Shown: positions 1 through 8,395, numbered from the stretch's first letter. The stretch is 25,583 nt of DNA from an uncultured Eubacterium sp. (GCA_910577215.1 CAJTMQ010000001.1:15187-40769), one strand, 5' to 3'. The notes: generated by a model from the sequence alone, not told the origin. A program made the numbers and translations.

Positions 1-735
1 ATAATTTTTGAATCTCTTATGAGATTTGTGTTTCCGGTTGTGGCGTTAATTGTTATTTCAACCTGTGTTGTTTCTCTTTTCAGAAACAGGCCAAGAGTTC
101 ATAAAATGGCACAGCTCACTGATAAAAACAATGGTGCGGTTATAGATATTAACCATTGGGAAACATCTATAGGAAAATCAAGGTCGAATGATATTGTTCT
201 GCCTGTTCCTGCGGTTTCACGTTTTCATGCTGTTATTGCGAAAAAGCGTAATGAATGGATTATCACCGATACCTTTTCCAAAAACGGAATTCTTATTAAC
301 GGCAATAAGGTTGAGGGAAAGGCGGCTCTTAATGACGGTGATGTTATTGAAATAGGCAGCATTCCTCTTGTTTTTCAGTGTGCGGAGGCTCTTTCAAGCG
401 AGGTTAAAAGGCAGATAAGAAATCAGGCACAGGGTGCCCAGAAAGTTGTTGCATATGCTGTTTTGGTTGATACAAAAAGCCATAAGCCTGTTTATATAAA
501 GAAAAAAGACGTTTTGATTGGCAGAGAGGACAACTGTGATATTCAGCTTCTGGCAAATACCGTTTCAGGCAGTCATGCAAGAATTCATCTAACCTCAAGG
601 GGATGGGCCCTTTCTGATTTGGACAGTCATAACGGTACGAAGCTCAACGGCAGATATATCAATCAGCCGCAGCTTATTTTTGATGAGGATATGATTACTT
701 TCGGAGACAGAGTGTTTGTTTTCTATGAGAAGTGA
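1..735 (+). CDS. Membrane-anchored protein with two FHA domains (5' end probably cut by the window)
   Basis: FHA domains bind phosphothreonine peptides, so this protein probably recruits a phosphorylated partner to the membrane near the wall synthesis enzymes encoded next. Counting from the ATG at base 19, a hydrophobic segment covers about residues 3-21. The first FHA domain is about 45-120 (G52, S67-x-x-H70, N89-G90) and the second about 160-236 (G168-R169, S183-x-x-H186, N205-G206). The second domain is canonical. The first has Lys53 where the usual phosphate-contacting Arg stands. The reading frame stays open to base 1 and the ATG at 19 has no ribosome binding site before it, so the true start is probably upstream of the window. 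The stop is followed closely by the SEDS gene, whose ribosome binding site overlaps it. The family call is firm; the partner is unknown. Confidence 0.85.
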   Translation: MIFESLMRFVFPVVALIVISTCVVSLFRNRPRVHKMAQLTDKNNGAVIDINHWETSIGKSRSNDIVLPVPAVSRFHAVIAKKRNEWIITDTFSKNGILINGNKVEGKAALNDGDVIEIGSIPLVFQCAEALSSEVKRQIRNQAQGAQKVVAYAVLVDTKSHKPVYIKKKDVLIGREDNCDIQLLANTVSGSHARIHLTSRGWALSDLDSHNGTKLNGRYINQPQLIFDEDMITFGDRVFVFYEK

Positions 736-746
736 GGTGAGGAAAA

Positions 747-2012
747 ATGGCAAATAAAAAGTCTGTTAAAAGACCTAAAATAAAACCGATAAACAATTTT
801 GTTATGCTTGCGATTTTATCTGTTTTTCAGATTATAACTGCATTTTGTGCGGCTCAGAGTTATGAGGAATTTGAAGCGAAGGTGATTATTGCAGCAGTGC
901 TTCTTATTGTAACAGAATGGGTATATCTTATCGGCTTTTATACCCTTATGCACAGAAGAAATTTTGAGCTTGAATTAATTGCCTTTTTCCTTTGCGGAAC
1001 AGGTATTTCGGTTATCGGCTCTGTTAATGCGGAAAGTGCATTGAAGCAGTATTTTATGGTGCTTGCAGGAATTATTATTTATATATTTATGGTGTTTATA
1101 TTGGGCAAGGTTGATTTATGCATGAAGCTGAGAATGCCTGTTGCAGTGTGTGCAATTCTTCTGCTTATTGTTAACCTTGCAATTGCCAAGGTAACAAACG
1201 GTGCAAGAAACTGGATAACAATCGGCGGGATTACTTTTCAGCCGTCCGAATTTGTTAAGATTGCATTTATTTTTGTCGGTGCAGCCACGCTTGAAAAGAT
1301 ACAGACAAGCAAAAATATTTTTGCATATATAGGTTTTTCCGTTGCGTGTGTAGGCTCACTTATCTTAATTAAGGATTTTGGTACGGCGCTGATATTCTTT
1401 GTTACCTTCCTGATTATTGCATTTATGACTTCGGGAGATATTAAAACAATTGCACTTGCAATCGCATCTGCCGTTCTCGGTGCGGGAATTGTTATAAAAT
1501 ACAAATCGTACGTTACGGCACGTTTTTCGGTTTACCGTCATATATGGGAGCCTGATTATTACAATGCAAGCGGCTATCAGCAGACAAGAACGCTGGTGGG
1601 TCTTGCTTCGGGCGGTATGCTTGGACTCGGAATCGGAAACGGACACACAAAGTATGTTTTTGCTTCAACAACAGACCTTATTTTCGGTGTGATCTGTGAG
1701 GAATGGGGCTTTATTTTCGGACTTGTTCTGGTGCTTACCTTTGTTGCAATTGCTGTTTCGGCGCTTGTTAATTCTATCGCATCAAGATCAACCTTTTATT
1801 CAATAGCTGCTGTTGCCGGAGCAGGAATGCTTCTTTTCCAGACAGCACTCAATATTTTCGGAATTACAGATGTGCTTCCGCTTACGGGTGTAACACTGCC
1901 GTTTGTAAGTCAGGGTGGTTCATCTATGATGTGCTGCTGGGCTGTGCTTGCATATATCAAAGCATCTGATGTGCGCACCTATAATTATCTCGGAGGTGCA
2001 AAGAAGAAATGA
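747..2012 (+). CDS. SEDS-family peptidoglycan glycosyltransferase (FtsW/RodA/SpoVE)
   Basis: SEDS proteins polymerise lipid II into glycan strands and work with a class B penicillin-binding protein, here the next gene. The 421-residue protein is strongly hydrophobic, with about ten membrane segments. Family signatures are visible: PSEFVKIAF near residue 168, a DFGTALIFF segment, GYQQTRTLVGLASGG, then TTDLIFGVICEEWGF, which corresponds to the usual TDFIF...EE.GF, and near the C-terminus LPLTGVTLPFVSQGGSS. The ATG follows an AGGTGAGG ribosome binding site at 735-742. The stop overlaps the next start in an ATGA arrangement, suggesting translational coupling. The sequence does not let me decide between FtsW, RodA and SpoVE, so I give no symbol. 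FHA-SEDS-PBP order resembles the rodA-pbpA clusters of actinobacteria. Confidence 0.93.
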   Translation: MANKKSVKRPKIKPINNFVMLAILSVFQIITAFCAAQSYEEFEAKVIIAAVLLIVTEWVYLIGFYTLMHRRNFELELIAFFLCGTGISVIGSVNAESALKQYFMVLAGIIIYIFMVFILGKVDLCMKLRMPVAVCAILLLIVNLAIAKVTNGARNWITIGGITFQPSEFVKIAFIFVGAATLEKIQTSKNIFAYIGFSVACVGSLILIKDFGTALIFFVTFLIIAFMTSGDIKTIALAIASAVLGAGIVIKYKSYVTARFSVYRHIWEPDYYNASGYQQTRTLVGLASGGMLGLGIGNGHTKYVFASTTDLIFGVICEEWGFIFGLVLVLTFVAIAVSALVNSIASRSTFYSIAAVAGAGMLLFQTALNIFGITDVLPLTGVTLPFVSQGGSSMMCCWAVLAYIKASDVRTYNYLGGAKKK

Positions 2013-3412
2013 AAATGATTACAAGAAGAGGAATTTTCCTCTGGATTTTATGCATACTTTTCTTAGGCGGTCTTGTTTTTATGACGGTAAGCCTTATCAA
2101 TAACGGTGATGTTTGGGTTATGAAAAACTATAACGGTCACGTTTATAATGAGGGGAAGCTTATTGCCGCAGGAGCAATCAAGGACCGTGATGATGTTGTG
2201 CTTGCAGAAACCAAGGACGGCGAACGTGTTTACAATATGAGTAAAAAAACAAGAATGGCAACGCTTCATACAGTCGGCGATATGAATGGTTTTATTTCAA
2301 CAGGTGTGCAGTCTGTTTTTGAATCTGAACTTGTAGGCTACAATGTTATGTTCGGTATTTATGAAATAGAAAAATCGGGCAGCGGTAACGATATGAAGCT
2401 TACAATTGATTCCAAAATCAATGAAATAGCCTATGATGCACTTGACGGAAGAAAAGGAACAATTGCAGTTGTTAACTATAAAACAGGTGAAATCATATGT
2501 ATGGTTTCAACACCCACATATGACGTTAACAATGTGCCTAAGGATATTAACACATCATCGCAGTATGAGGGTGCTTATATGAACAGGTTTTTAACCGGTC
2601 TTTACACACCCGGTTCAACCTTTAAGCTTGTTACAACAATATGTGCTCTTGAAAATTTCGGTTCCGAGATTTTGGACCGAAGCTTTACGTGCAATAAAAT
2701 TCTTGATGTGGACGGAATAAAAGAGGATCAGATTATCTGTAATGCGCGCCACGGAAAGCTTACCTTTGAACAGGCACTTGCAAAAAGCTGTAACTCTGCG
2801 TTCGGTGAACTTGCTATTGAGCTCGGACCTGAAAAACTCAAAGCTACCGCAGAAAAGCTCGGCTTGACATCATCTGTTTCCGTAAGCGGAAAAATATCCT
2901 CCGAAAGAGGACGATTTTTCCTTGAGAAAGGAGATGCAGATACAACTGTCGGATGGACGGGAGTAGGTCAGGGTGATACCCTCGTTAACCCTGCTTCCAT
3001 GCTGAGATTAATGTGTGCCATAGCTAATGACGGTAAAGCCGTATCTTTAAATATTGTTGATGATTTGTCCAATAAAGCAGGAAAAGCACTCGGTATATCC
3101 TTTAAGGCTGATGAAACACAGTTCATCAGCACGGAAACTGCATCAACAGTGAAAGAGCTTATGAGAAACAATGTTATGGAACAGTATGGTGATTCAAGCT
3201 ATAAAGGTCTCAACCTTTGTGCAAAATCAGGTACTGCTGAAATTGATGATGTTGATGCACACAACACCGCATGGTTTGTGGGCTTTATGGATGACAGTGA
3301 GCATCCTTATGCATTTGTTGTTGTTGCGGAACAGGGCAACTCAGGCTCCAAAACAGCAGGGCCTATGGCAAACAGGGTGCTTCAGGCAATCGTTGAACAG
3401 GATAATAACTAA
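2009..3412 (+). CDS. Class B penicillin-binding protein, peptidoglycan transpeptidase (PbpA-like)
   Basis: This is a membrane-anchored D,D-transpeptidase that cross-links peptidoglycan on the outer face of the membrane and is the likely partner of the preceding SEDS polymerase. One membrane segment covers about residues 8-29, followed by a short N-terminal domain and a transpeptidase domain from about 145. All three penicillin-binding motifs are present: S203-TF-K206 with the nucleophile Ser203, S260-C-N262, and K406-SGT. At 467 residues it is short for the class and has no PASTA repeats, as in mycobacterial PbpA. The start overlaps the SEDS stop by four bases, and its own stop overlaps the hflX start by one base, so it is translated within an operon. 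The specific role, elongation, division or sporulation, cannot be read from the sequence. Confidence 0.93.
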   Translation: MKMITRRGIFLWILCILFLGGLVFMTVSLINNGDVWVMKNYNGHVYNEGKLIAAGAIKDRDDVVLAETKDGERVYNMSKKTRMATLHTVGDMNGFISTGVQSVFESELVGYNVMFGIYEIEKSGSGNDMKLTIDSKINEIAYDALDGRKGTIAVVNYKTGEIICMVSTPTYDVNNVPKDINTSSQYEGAYMNRFLTGLYTPGSTFKLVTTICALENFGSEILDRSFTCNKILDVDGIKEDQIICNARHGKLTFEQALAKSCNSAFGELAIELGPEKLKATAEKLGLTSSVSVSGKISSERGRFFLEKGDADTTVGWTGVGQGDTLVNPASMLRLMCAIANDGKAVSLNIVDDLSNKAGKALGISFKADETQFISTETASTVKELMRNNVMEQYGDSSYKGLNLCAKSGTAEIDDVDAHNTAWFVGFMDDSEHPYAFVVVAEQGNSGSKTAGPMANRVLQAIVEQDNN

Positions 3413-4671
3413 TGGAAAATACAGCTTTTGAAAAAGAAACTGAAAAGGCACTTCTGATTTCTGTTGACACAGGTGAATTTGATGCAGGGGTATCCATAAA
3501 TGAGCTTGCTGAGCTTGCCGATACGGCAGGAGCAGAGGTTGCAGGGATGATGGTGCAGAAAAAGGATTCTCCCTCTGCGGCAACCTTTGTCGGATCCGGC
3601 AGGCTTTATGAAATTATGCAATTCTGCAAAAACAATGAAGTTGATATTATAATAGCAGATTCAGAGCTTACACCTGTTCAGGTAAGAAATATAGAGGATG
3701 CGGCAGATGTTAAGGTTGTGGACAGAACAACACTTATTCTTGATATTTTTGCAAAAAGAGCACGCTCTGCCGAGGGTAAAATTCAGGTTGAGCTTGCACA
3801 GCTTAAGTATTCGCTTCCTCGTCTTTCGGGGCAGGGAAAAAGCCTTTCAAGGCTTGGCGGCGGTATCGGTACAAGAGGACCCGGTGAAACAAAGCTGGAG
3901 TCGGACAGGCGTCATATCCGCAGGCGGATTCAGTATCTTAACGAAAATCTTGATAAAATAGAAAAACGCAGACAGGCAATGCATCAGCGCAGGCAGAAAA
4001 ACGGTGTGGAAGCAATTGCGATTGTAGGTTACACAAATGTCGGAAAATCAACCTTGATGAACCGCCTTACCGATGCGGGTGTGCTTGAGGAAAACAAGCT
4101 TTTTGCAACGCTTGACCCAACGGCAAGAAAGCTGACTCTTCCCGATGGCAGGCAGGTTATGCTGGTTGATACGGTTGGACTTGTACGACGATTGCCGCAT
4201 CAGCTTGTTGATGCATTCAGGTCAACTCTTGAGGAAGCACTCTGGGCAGACGTTATTCTGAATGTCTGCGATGCTTCAAGTGAGGAATGCAGTGAGCATG
4301 TTAAGGTTACTAATGATTTGCTGTCATCCCTTGGCTGTGACGGCAAGCCGGTAATAAATGTTCTTAATAAGTGTGATTTAGTGCCGGATGTTCTGCATTA
4401 TCCGCTTATCGGAAGAAGCGTTCATATAAGTGCAGCAACCGGTTTGGGTATGGAAAAGCTTCTTGCTGAAATTACGAAAGCATTGCCGAAGCAAAGGCAG
4501 AAAGTAAAGCTTTTGATTCCTTTTTCTCATTCAAAAATTGCAAATGAAATAAGAGATTACGGAATTGTTGAAAGTGAGGAATATACGGAACAGGGACTTG
4601 AAATCACAGCAGTCGCTGATATTTCTTATATAAATAAAATAAAAGAATTTGTTATTTCACTTACAGATTAA
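3412..4671 (+). CDS. hflX: Ribosome-associated GTPase HflX
   Basis: HflX is a GTPase of the Obg-HflX group that binds the 50S subunit and can split stalled ribosomes. The 419-residue protein has the N-terminal HflX domain (about 1-185) with the family signature GTRGPGETKLE just before the GTPase domain. The G1 loop is G206-YTNVGKST, G3 is DTVGL and G4 is NKCD. The start codon shares one base with the preceding stop (TAATG), so translation is likely coupled to the penicillin-binding protein gene. No frameshift or missing motif is seen. Its place in a wall synthesis operon probably reflects shared growth control rather than a direct functional link. Confidence 0.95.
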   Translation: MENTAFEKETEKALLISVDTGEFDAGVSINELAELADTAGAEVAGMMVQKKDSPSAATFVGSGRLYEIMQFCKNNEVDIIIADSELTPVQVRNIEDAADVKVVDRTTLILDIFAKRARSAEGKIQVELAQLKYSLPRLSGQGKSLSRLGGGIGTRGPGETKLESDRRHIRRRIQYLNENLDKIEKRRQAMHQRRQKNGVEAIAIVGYTNVGKSTLMNRLTDAGVLEENKLFATLDPTARKLTLPDGRQVMLVDTVGLVRRLPHQLVDAFRSTLEEALWADVILNVCDASSEECSEHVKVTNDLLSSLGCDGKPVINVLNKCDLVPDVLHYPLIGRSVHISAATGLGMEKLLAEITKALPKQRQKVKLLIPFSHSKIANEIRDYGIVESEEYTEQGLEITAVADISYINKIKEFVISLTD

Positions 4672-4726
4672 TTATACTGTTATATTTTACAAATCATTTT
4701 CATAAAATCAACTATGAGGTGGTTTT

Positions 4727-5200
4727 ATGAAAATGCTTACTTTAAGATTAAAGCCGAAAACACTTTTCGGTCTTATTCTTGTATTAACAGGCGTAATTGT
4801 GATCGTGATTACCTTCACATCAAATCATATTAAAAGCAGTGAAAGGGTTATGAGTTCCGTAACACTTGAAACCAATGATCAGAGAGAGGAATATCTAACC
4901 TCACTCGGTTGGGAATTTAAAACAAACTGCGATGAAAAGCAGGTGCAGATTCCTTCTGAATTTAATGATGTTTATACAAGATACAATGAAATTCAGAAAT
5001 CCCAGGGCTTTGATTTGGAACCCTATAAGGGGCAGGAGGTTACGGTCTATACATACAACATAACGAATTATGCCGGCTATGAGAACAGGGATTGTATTTA
5101 TGCAAATCTGATTGTGTGCAACAATATGCTTATCGGCGGAGATGTTTGCTCAACCTCTGTTTCGGACGGTTTTATGCAGGCACTGAAAAAACAACAGTAA
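4727..5200 (+). CDS. DUF4830-type small membrane-anchored protein
   Basis: Function unknown. The 157-residue protein has one N-terminal membrane segment (about residues 10-28), and the rest would lie outside the membrane. The extracytoplasmic part matches my memory of the DUF4830 domain found in Clostridia: EYLTSLGWE, a Q-x-IP-x-EFNDVY stretch, RYNEIQKSQGFDL, a Y-KGQEVTVYTY strand, and near the end LIGGDV with DGFM. A GAGGTGG ribosome binding site lies 5-6 bases before the ATG. It follows hflX after a 55-base gap with no clear terminator and sits 4 bases before the pseudouridine synthase gene, so it is probably part of the same transcript. The domain call is from memory of conserved words, not from a search. 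Confidence 0.75.
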   Translation: MKMLTLRLKPKTLFGLILVLTGVIVIVITFTSNHIKSSERVMSSVTLETNDQREEYLTSLGWEFKTNCDEKQVQIPSEFNDVYTRYNEIQKSQGFDLEPYKGQEVTVYTYNITNYAGYENRDCIYANLIVCNNMLIGGDVCSTSVSDGFMQALKKQQ

Positions 5201-5204
5201 ATTT

Positions 5205-5918
5205 ATGGAAAGAATAGATAAAATAATTTCAAAAGAACTTAATATAGGCAGAAATGATGCCAAGTCACTTATCAAATCCGGAAAGGTTTTTCTGAACGGA
5301 AGTTCTGTAAAATCCCCGTCTGAAAAGCTTGATGAAGAAAAAGATGTTTTAACAGTAGGCGGAAGGGTGATTCATTTACGCAGGTTTGTTTACATTATGA
5401 TGAATAAGCCTGAAGGCGTTATTTCGTCAACAGACGGCAGAAAAACATCGGAAAAAACAGTTATAGATATACTGCCTGAGGATATGAAAAGAAAAAATCT
5501 TTTTCCTGCAGGCAGGCTCGATAAAAACACCACAGGCTTTGTTCTTATAACGGATGACGGCGAGTTTGCCCACAGAATATTAAGCCCCAGAAGTCATGTT
5601 CCAAAAACATATATTGCAAAGCTTGATAAGCCGTTTGATGATGAAATTTCAGACGCGTTTTCAAACGGTATCACCATCGGTGATGATGAATGTCTGCCCG
5701 CTGTTCTGGAGCCTGTGGACGGGGATTATACCTTGGCAAGGGTGATTATAAAGCAGGGAATGTATCATCAGATAAAAAGGATGTTTAAGAAATATTCAAT
5801 AGAGGTAATCGGACTCAAAAGAATTAAAATGGGAAGGCTGAATCTGGATGAAAGTCTTGCGGCAGGAGAATGCCGTTACATTGATGAAAAAGAGCTTGAA
5901 ATGATAAATTCTGATTAA
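5205..5918 (+). CDS. Pseudouridine synthase, RsuA/RluB/E/F family
   Basis: The enzyme isomerises a uridine to pseudouridine in ribosomal RNA; members of this size in Firmicutes are usually annotated as 16S rRNA pseudouridine(516) synthase. An S4 RNA-binding domain covers about residues 1-60 (ISKELNIGRNDAKSLIKSGKV). The catalytic domain follows, with the family motif GRLDKNTTG holding catalytic Asp106. Other family words are MNKPEGVISS before it and QGMYHQIKRMF after it. At 237 residues it has the usual family length. It is the last gene before a strong terminator and so closes the operon. I do not assign rsuA because the target base cannot be read from sequence alone. Confidence 0.92.
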   Translation: MERIDKIISKELNIGRNDAKSLIKSGKVFLNGSSVKSPSEKLDEEKDVLTVGGRVIHLRRFVYIMMNKPEGVISSTDGRKTSEKTVIDILPEDMKRKNLFPAGRLDKNTTGFVLITDDGEFAHRILSPRSHVPKTYIAKLDKPFDDEISDAFSNGITIGDDECLPAVLEPVDGDYTLARVIIKQGMYHQIKRMFKKYSIEVIGLKRIKMGRLNLDESLAAGECRYIDEKELEMINSD

Positions 5919-5931
5919 ATCATATGTTTTT

Positions 5932-5992
5932 TACCACAATAATAGTGTTGCTTTTTATAATAAACACTATATATTGTGGTATTTTTTGTTTT
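5932..5992 (+). terminator. Rho-independent terminator after the FHA-SEDS-PBP-hflX operon
   Basis: A long hairpin pairs ACCACAATAATAGTGTT (5933-5949) with AACACTATATATTGTGGT (5963-5980) with one bulged base, across a short T-rich loop. It is followed by TTTTTTG and more T. There is no T-run on the opposite strand, so it acts on plus-strand transcription only. It ends the operon 14 bases after the pseudouridine synthase stop. Confidence 0.93.
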
Positions 5993-6047
5993 AAAATACA
6001 GTTTATGCAAGTTAAACAAAAAAGCAAATAAAATGTTGTTAAAATGG

Positions 6048-6076
6048 TTGCAATTTGTTTATAAGCCTTGTATAAT
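6048..6076 (+). promoter_or_regulatory. Housekeeping sigma-factor promoter for the CdaR-like regulator
   Basis: A -35 box TTGCAA (6048-6053) and a perfect -10 box TATAAT (6071-6076) are separated by exactly 17 bases. The start codon lies about 70 bases downstream, after an AAGGAGGA ribosome binding site. The preceding terminator isolates this gene, which supports the promoter. Confidence 0.8.
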
Positions 6077-6146
6077 ATGAACAAGATAGGTATATGCACT
6101 TTGTGCAGTTTTTAATGTATGATGGTGTTTTGAAGGAGGAATTATC

Positions 6147-7232
6147 TTGCCAAACAGATTATTTCAGAGCATAGTAAATCAGATGAGGGATTCTATAGAC
6201 CGCAATATCGGTGTTGTTGATGAAAGCGGTTCCGTTATTGCCTGCTCAGAGCTTGGGCAGATCGGAGAAATCCGAAAGGGTGTTGTTTCCGCAGGTGTTT
6301 TTGCAGGTATGCAGACCTGTGTTGACGGATGCACCTATAAAGCATTCGGAAATTCCGTTCATCCCGAATATGCCGTATTTTTAGAGGGCACTGATGATAT
6401 GAGCAAGCGCTATGCAGATATAATTGCTGTTGCTATGGATCAGATTAAGCAGAATAATGATGAGAAGTTTGATCGTTCAAATTTTGTAAAAAATGTTATT
6501 CTTGATAATATTCTTCCCGGTGATATTTATATAAAGAGTCGTGAGCTTCATTTTAATAATGATGCAACAAGAGTTGTATTTATTATTCGTATTGCGCAGC
6601 AGACGGATGTTTCCGTTTATGATGTTATTCAGAATTTCTTTCCGGATAAAACAAAGGATTTTGTAATAAGCGTTAATGAAACCGATATTGCCCTTATCAA
6701 GGAGGTTCGTCCTAACGTTGAAATGAAGGATCTTGAAAAACTGGCAAGATCCATTTGCGATACATTATCAACAGAATTCTATTGCAGTGCACTTGTCGGT
6801 ATAGGTACCTGTGTTACGGGAATCAAGGATTTGGCACATTCCTTCAAAGAAGCTCAGGTTGCACTTGAGGTTGGTAAGGTTTTTGATACCGAGCAGCCTA
6901 TAGCAAGCTATGAAAATCTTGGCATTGCACGTCTTATTTATCAGCTTCCCACAACGCTTTGCGATATGTTCCTTCGAGAGGTTTTCAAAACAGGTTCAAT
7001 AGAATCTCTTGATCAGGAAACACTGTTTACAATTCAGAAATTCTTTGAAAATAACCTTAATGTTTCCGAAACAAGCCGTAAGCTTTTTGTGCACAGAAAC
7101 ACGCTTGTTTACCGTCTTGAAAAAATCAAAAAAATCACAGGTCTTGATTTGCGTGAATTTGATGATGCAATTGTATTTAAAGTTGCACTTATGGTTAATA
7201 AGTATCTTGAATCAAGCCCTGTTAAATACTAA
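6147..7232 (+). CDS. CdaR/PucR-type transcriptional regulator
   Basis: The C-terminal third carries the PucR-type helix-turn-helix (about residues 292-355, with NLNVSETSRKLFVHRNTLVYRL), the DNA-binding domain of sugar diacid and purine catabolism regulators. The middle (about 130-270) looks like the GGDEF-like domain of CdaR proteins, with GIKDLAHSFKEAQVALE. The N-terminus (1-110) resembles a weak sugar-diacid sensing domain. The start is TTG at 6147, chosen because AAGGAGGA at 6133-6140 lies 6 bases before it and no ATG fits. It has its own promoter and terminator, so it is a single-gene unit. The neighbours give no hint of its ligand or target genes, and the effector is unknown. Confidence 0.85.
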   Translation: MPNRLFQSIVNQMRDSIDRNIGVVDESGSVIACSELGQIGEIRKGVVSAGVFAGMQTCVDGCTYKAFGNSVHPEYAVFLEGTDDMSKRYADIIAVAMDQIKQNNDEKFDRSNFVKNVILDNILPGDIYIKSRELHFNNDATRVVFIIRIAQQTDVSVYDVIQNFFPDKTKDFVISVNETDIALIKEVRPNVEMKDLEKLARSICDTLSTEFYCSALVGIGTCVTGIKDLAHSFKEAQVALEVGKVFDTEQPIASYENLGIARLIYQLPTTLCDMFLREVFKTGSIESLDQETLFTIQKFFENNLNVSETSRKLFVHRNTLVYRLEKIKKITGLDLREFDDAIVFKVALMVNKYLESSPVKY

Positions 7233-7275
7233 AGCAATACCGCTTAATCTATTTAAGTCAGCTGTAGAAATTTAA

Positions 7276-7312
7276 AAGCCGAAGGATGAAATTGTCCTTC
7301 GGCTTGTTTTAT
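7276..7312 (+). terminator. Rho-independent terminator after the CdaR-like gene
   Basis: An 11-base perfect stem, AAGCCGAAGGA (7276-7286) with TCCTTCGGCTT (7295-7305), has an 8-base loop and is followed by GTTTTA. It lies 43 bases after the regulator stop. Confidence 0.9.
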
Positions 7313-7387
7313 GATGTTAAACGCAATTGGCTCTCTGTAGTGTTTTTATTGTTTCTTGGTGGAAGAAGAAATTTATTTCTTTATTAT

Positions 7388-7421
7388 GACCGCTTATGTT
7401 CAATAATTAACCGACCGCATA
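7388..7421 (+). promoter_or_regulatory. Possible LytTR operator: two GACCGC direct repeats
   Basis: GACCGCTTA at 7388-7396 and GACCGCATA at 7413-7421 match in 8 of 9 positions, with starts 25 bases apart. They lie just upstream of the -35 box of the LytTR/DUF3021 promoter. LytTR proteins bind paired direct repeats and often regulate their own operon, so this is a reasonable candidate. The assignment is inferred from position and repeat structure only. Confidence 0.4.
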
Positions 7422-7428
7422 AAATTTA

Positions 7429-7457
7429 TTGAATACGGTATGTGGTTTTCATATAAT
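7429..7457 (+). promoter_or_regulatory. Promoter of the LytTR-DUF3021 operon
   Basis: A -35 box TTGAAT (7429-7434) and a perfect TATAAT (7452-7457) are separated by 17 bases. The -10 lies 25 bases before the LytTR start codon and 10 bases before its ribosome binding site, so the leader is very short. Confidence 0.78.
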
Positions 7458-7482
7458 AACATTGCGGAAAGGAGGAAATAAA

Positions 7483-7923
7483 ATGCAGGTTGAGATAAAA
7501 ATTGACAGTTCGTATGCGGAACCTAAAGTAATTATATTGACTGCTGCTGTAACGGAAGATGTAAATACAGTATTAAATAAACTGTATGAAAATGCTCCGC
7601 AAATTATTTCCGGTAATAGAAATGAAAAAATCGAAGGAATAGAACGAAATGATTTAATTAGAGCTTATGCAGGCAACGGAAAGGTATTTGCGGTTACAGA
7701 CAAAGGTGAATATAAGCTGCGTTTCAGACTTTATGAATTAGAGGAATGCTTGGACCCTAATCAATTTGTGCGTATATCAAATTCTGAAATTGTTAATCTG
7801 AAAAAAGTAAAAAATTTTGATTTAAGCATAACCGGAACGATTTGTGTTGAACTGGCAAATGATACAAAAACCTATGTTTCAAGACGGTATGTTTCAAAGA
7901 TAAAAAAGGTATTGGGAATATGA
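7483..7923 (+). CDS. LytTR-family DNA-binding transcriptional regulator
   Basis: This 146-residue protein is a stand-alone LytTR DNA-binding domain with a short N-terminal extension and no receiver domain. Recognisable family words in the second half are KLRFRLYELEECL, QFVRISNSEIVNL, and near the end YVSRRYVSKIKKVLG. The start at 7483 follows AAAGGAGGA (7468-7476) at good spacing. A TTG further upstream at 7429 would also open the frame, but it falls in the promoter -35 box and has no ribosome binding site. The DUF3021 membrane gene follows after 10 bases. Such two-gene LytTR systems pair a regulator with a membrane protein thought to hold it inactive. That role is inferred from related systems; the signal and targets are unknown. 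Confidence 0.9.
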   Translation: MQVEIKIDSSYAEPKVIILTAAVTEDVNTVLNKLYENAPQIISGNRNEKIEGIERNDLIRAYAGNGKVFAVTDKGEYKLRFRLYELEECLDPNQFVRISNSEIVNLKKVKNFDLSITGTICVELANDTKTYVSRRYVSKIKKVLGI

Positions 7924-7933
7924 GGTGGTATAT

Positions 7934-8395
7934 ATGAAAAAGAAAATATTTTTAAGAAGCATATTGGGCTTTCCGTTAGGATTGGCCATAGGATATTTGA
8001 TAACTATAATTATTTCCGTTATATGGGCTGAAGGATATTATTCCCCGTGTATGCCTGAACTGATTGATATAATGGGAAATGAAATCAGGGCTGTTTTGCT
8101 TCAGAGCTTTTTATACGGAGTATTAGGTGCGGTATTTGCAGGGTGTTCTGTAATATGGGAGCTTGAATGCTGGGGAATTGTAAAACAGACCGGCATCTAT
8201 TTTTTGATTGTTTCGGTAGTTATGATGCCGATAGCGTATATTTCTTACTGGATGGAGCATAGCGTAAAGGGTATTTTAAGCTATTTTGGAGTATTTGTTT
8301 TTATTTTTGCAGTAATATGGGCTGCGGAGTATGCAATAGCTAAGCACAATGTCAAAAAAATGAATGAAACCCTGTACGGTAAACAGGATGAATAA
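7934..8395 (+). CDS. DUF3021-family membrane protein, partner of the LytTR regulator
   Basis: The 153-residue protein has four hydrophobic segments (about residues 9-29, 50-72, 84-103 and 113-132) and a basic, charged C-terminal tail. Size, topology and position directly after a LytTR gene fit the DUF3021 family. The start is ATG at 7934, after GAGGTGG at 7923-7929; a GTG at 7925 overlaps that site and is rejected. In related two-gene LytTR systems the membrane protein inhibits its regulator, which makes the same role likely here. No terminator is visible after the stop. Confidence 0.82.
   Translation: MKKKIFLRSILGFPLGLAIGYLITIIISVIWAEGYYSPCMPELIDIMGNEIRAVLLQSFLYGVLGAVFAGCSVIWELECWGIVKQTGIYFLIVSVVMMPIAYISYWMEHSVKGILSYFGVFVFIFAVIWAAEYAIAKHNVKKMNETLYGKQDE

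Noticed and set aside
7429..7482. Longer LytTR protein starting at TTG 7429
   Set aside because: The TTG is inside the -35 box and has no ribosome binding site, while ATG 7483 has AAAGGAGGA at proper distance.
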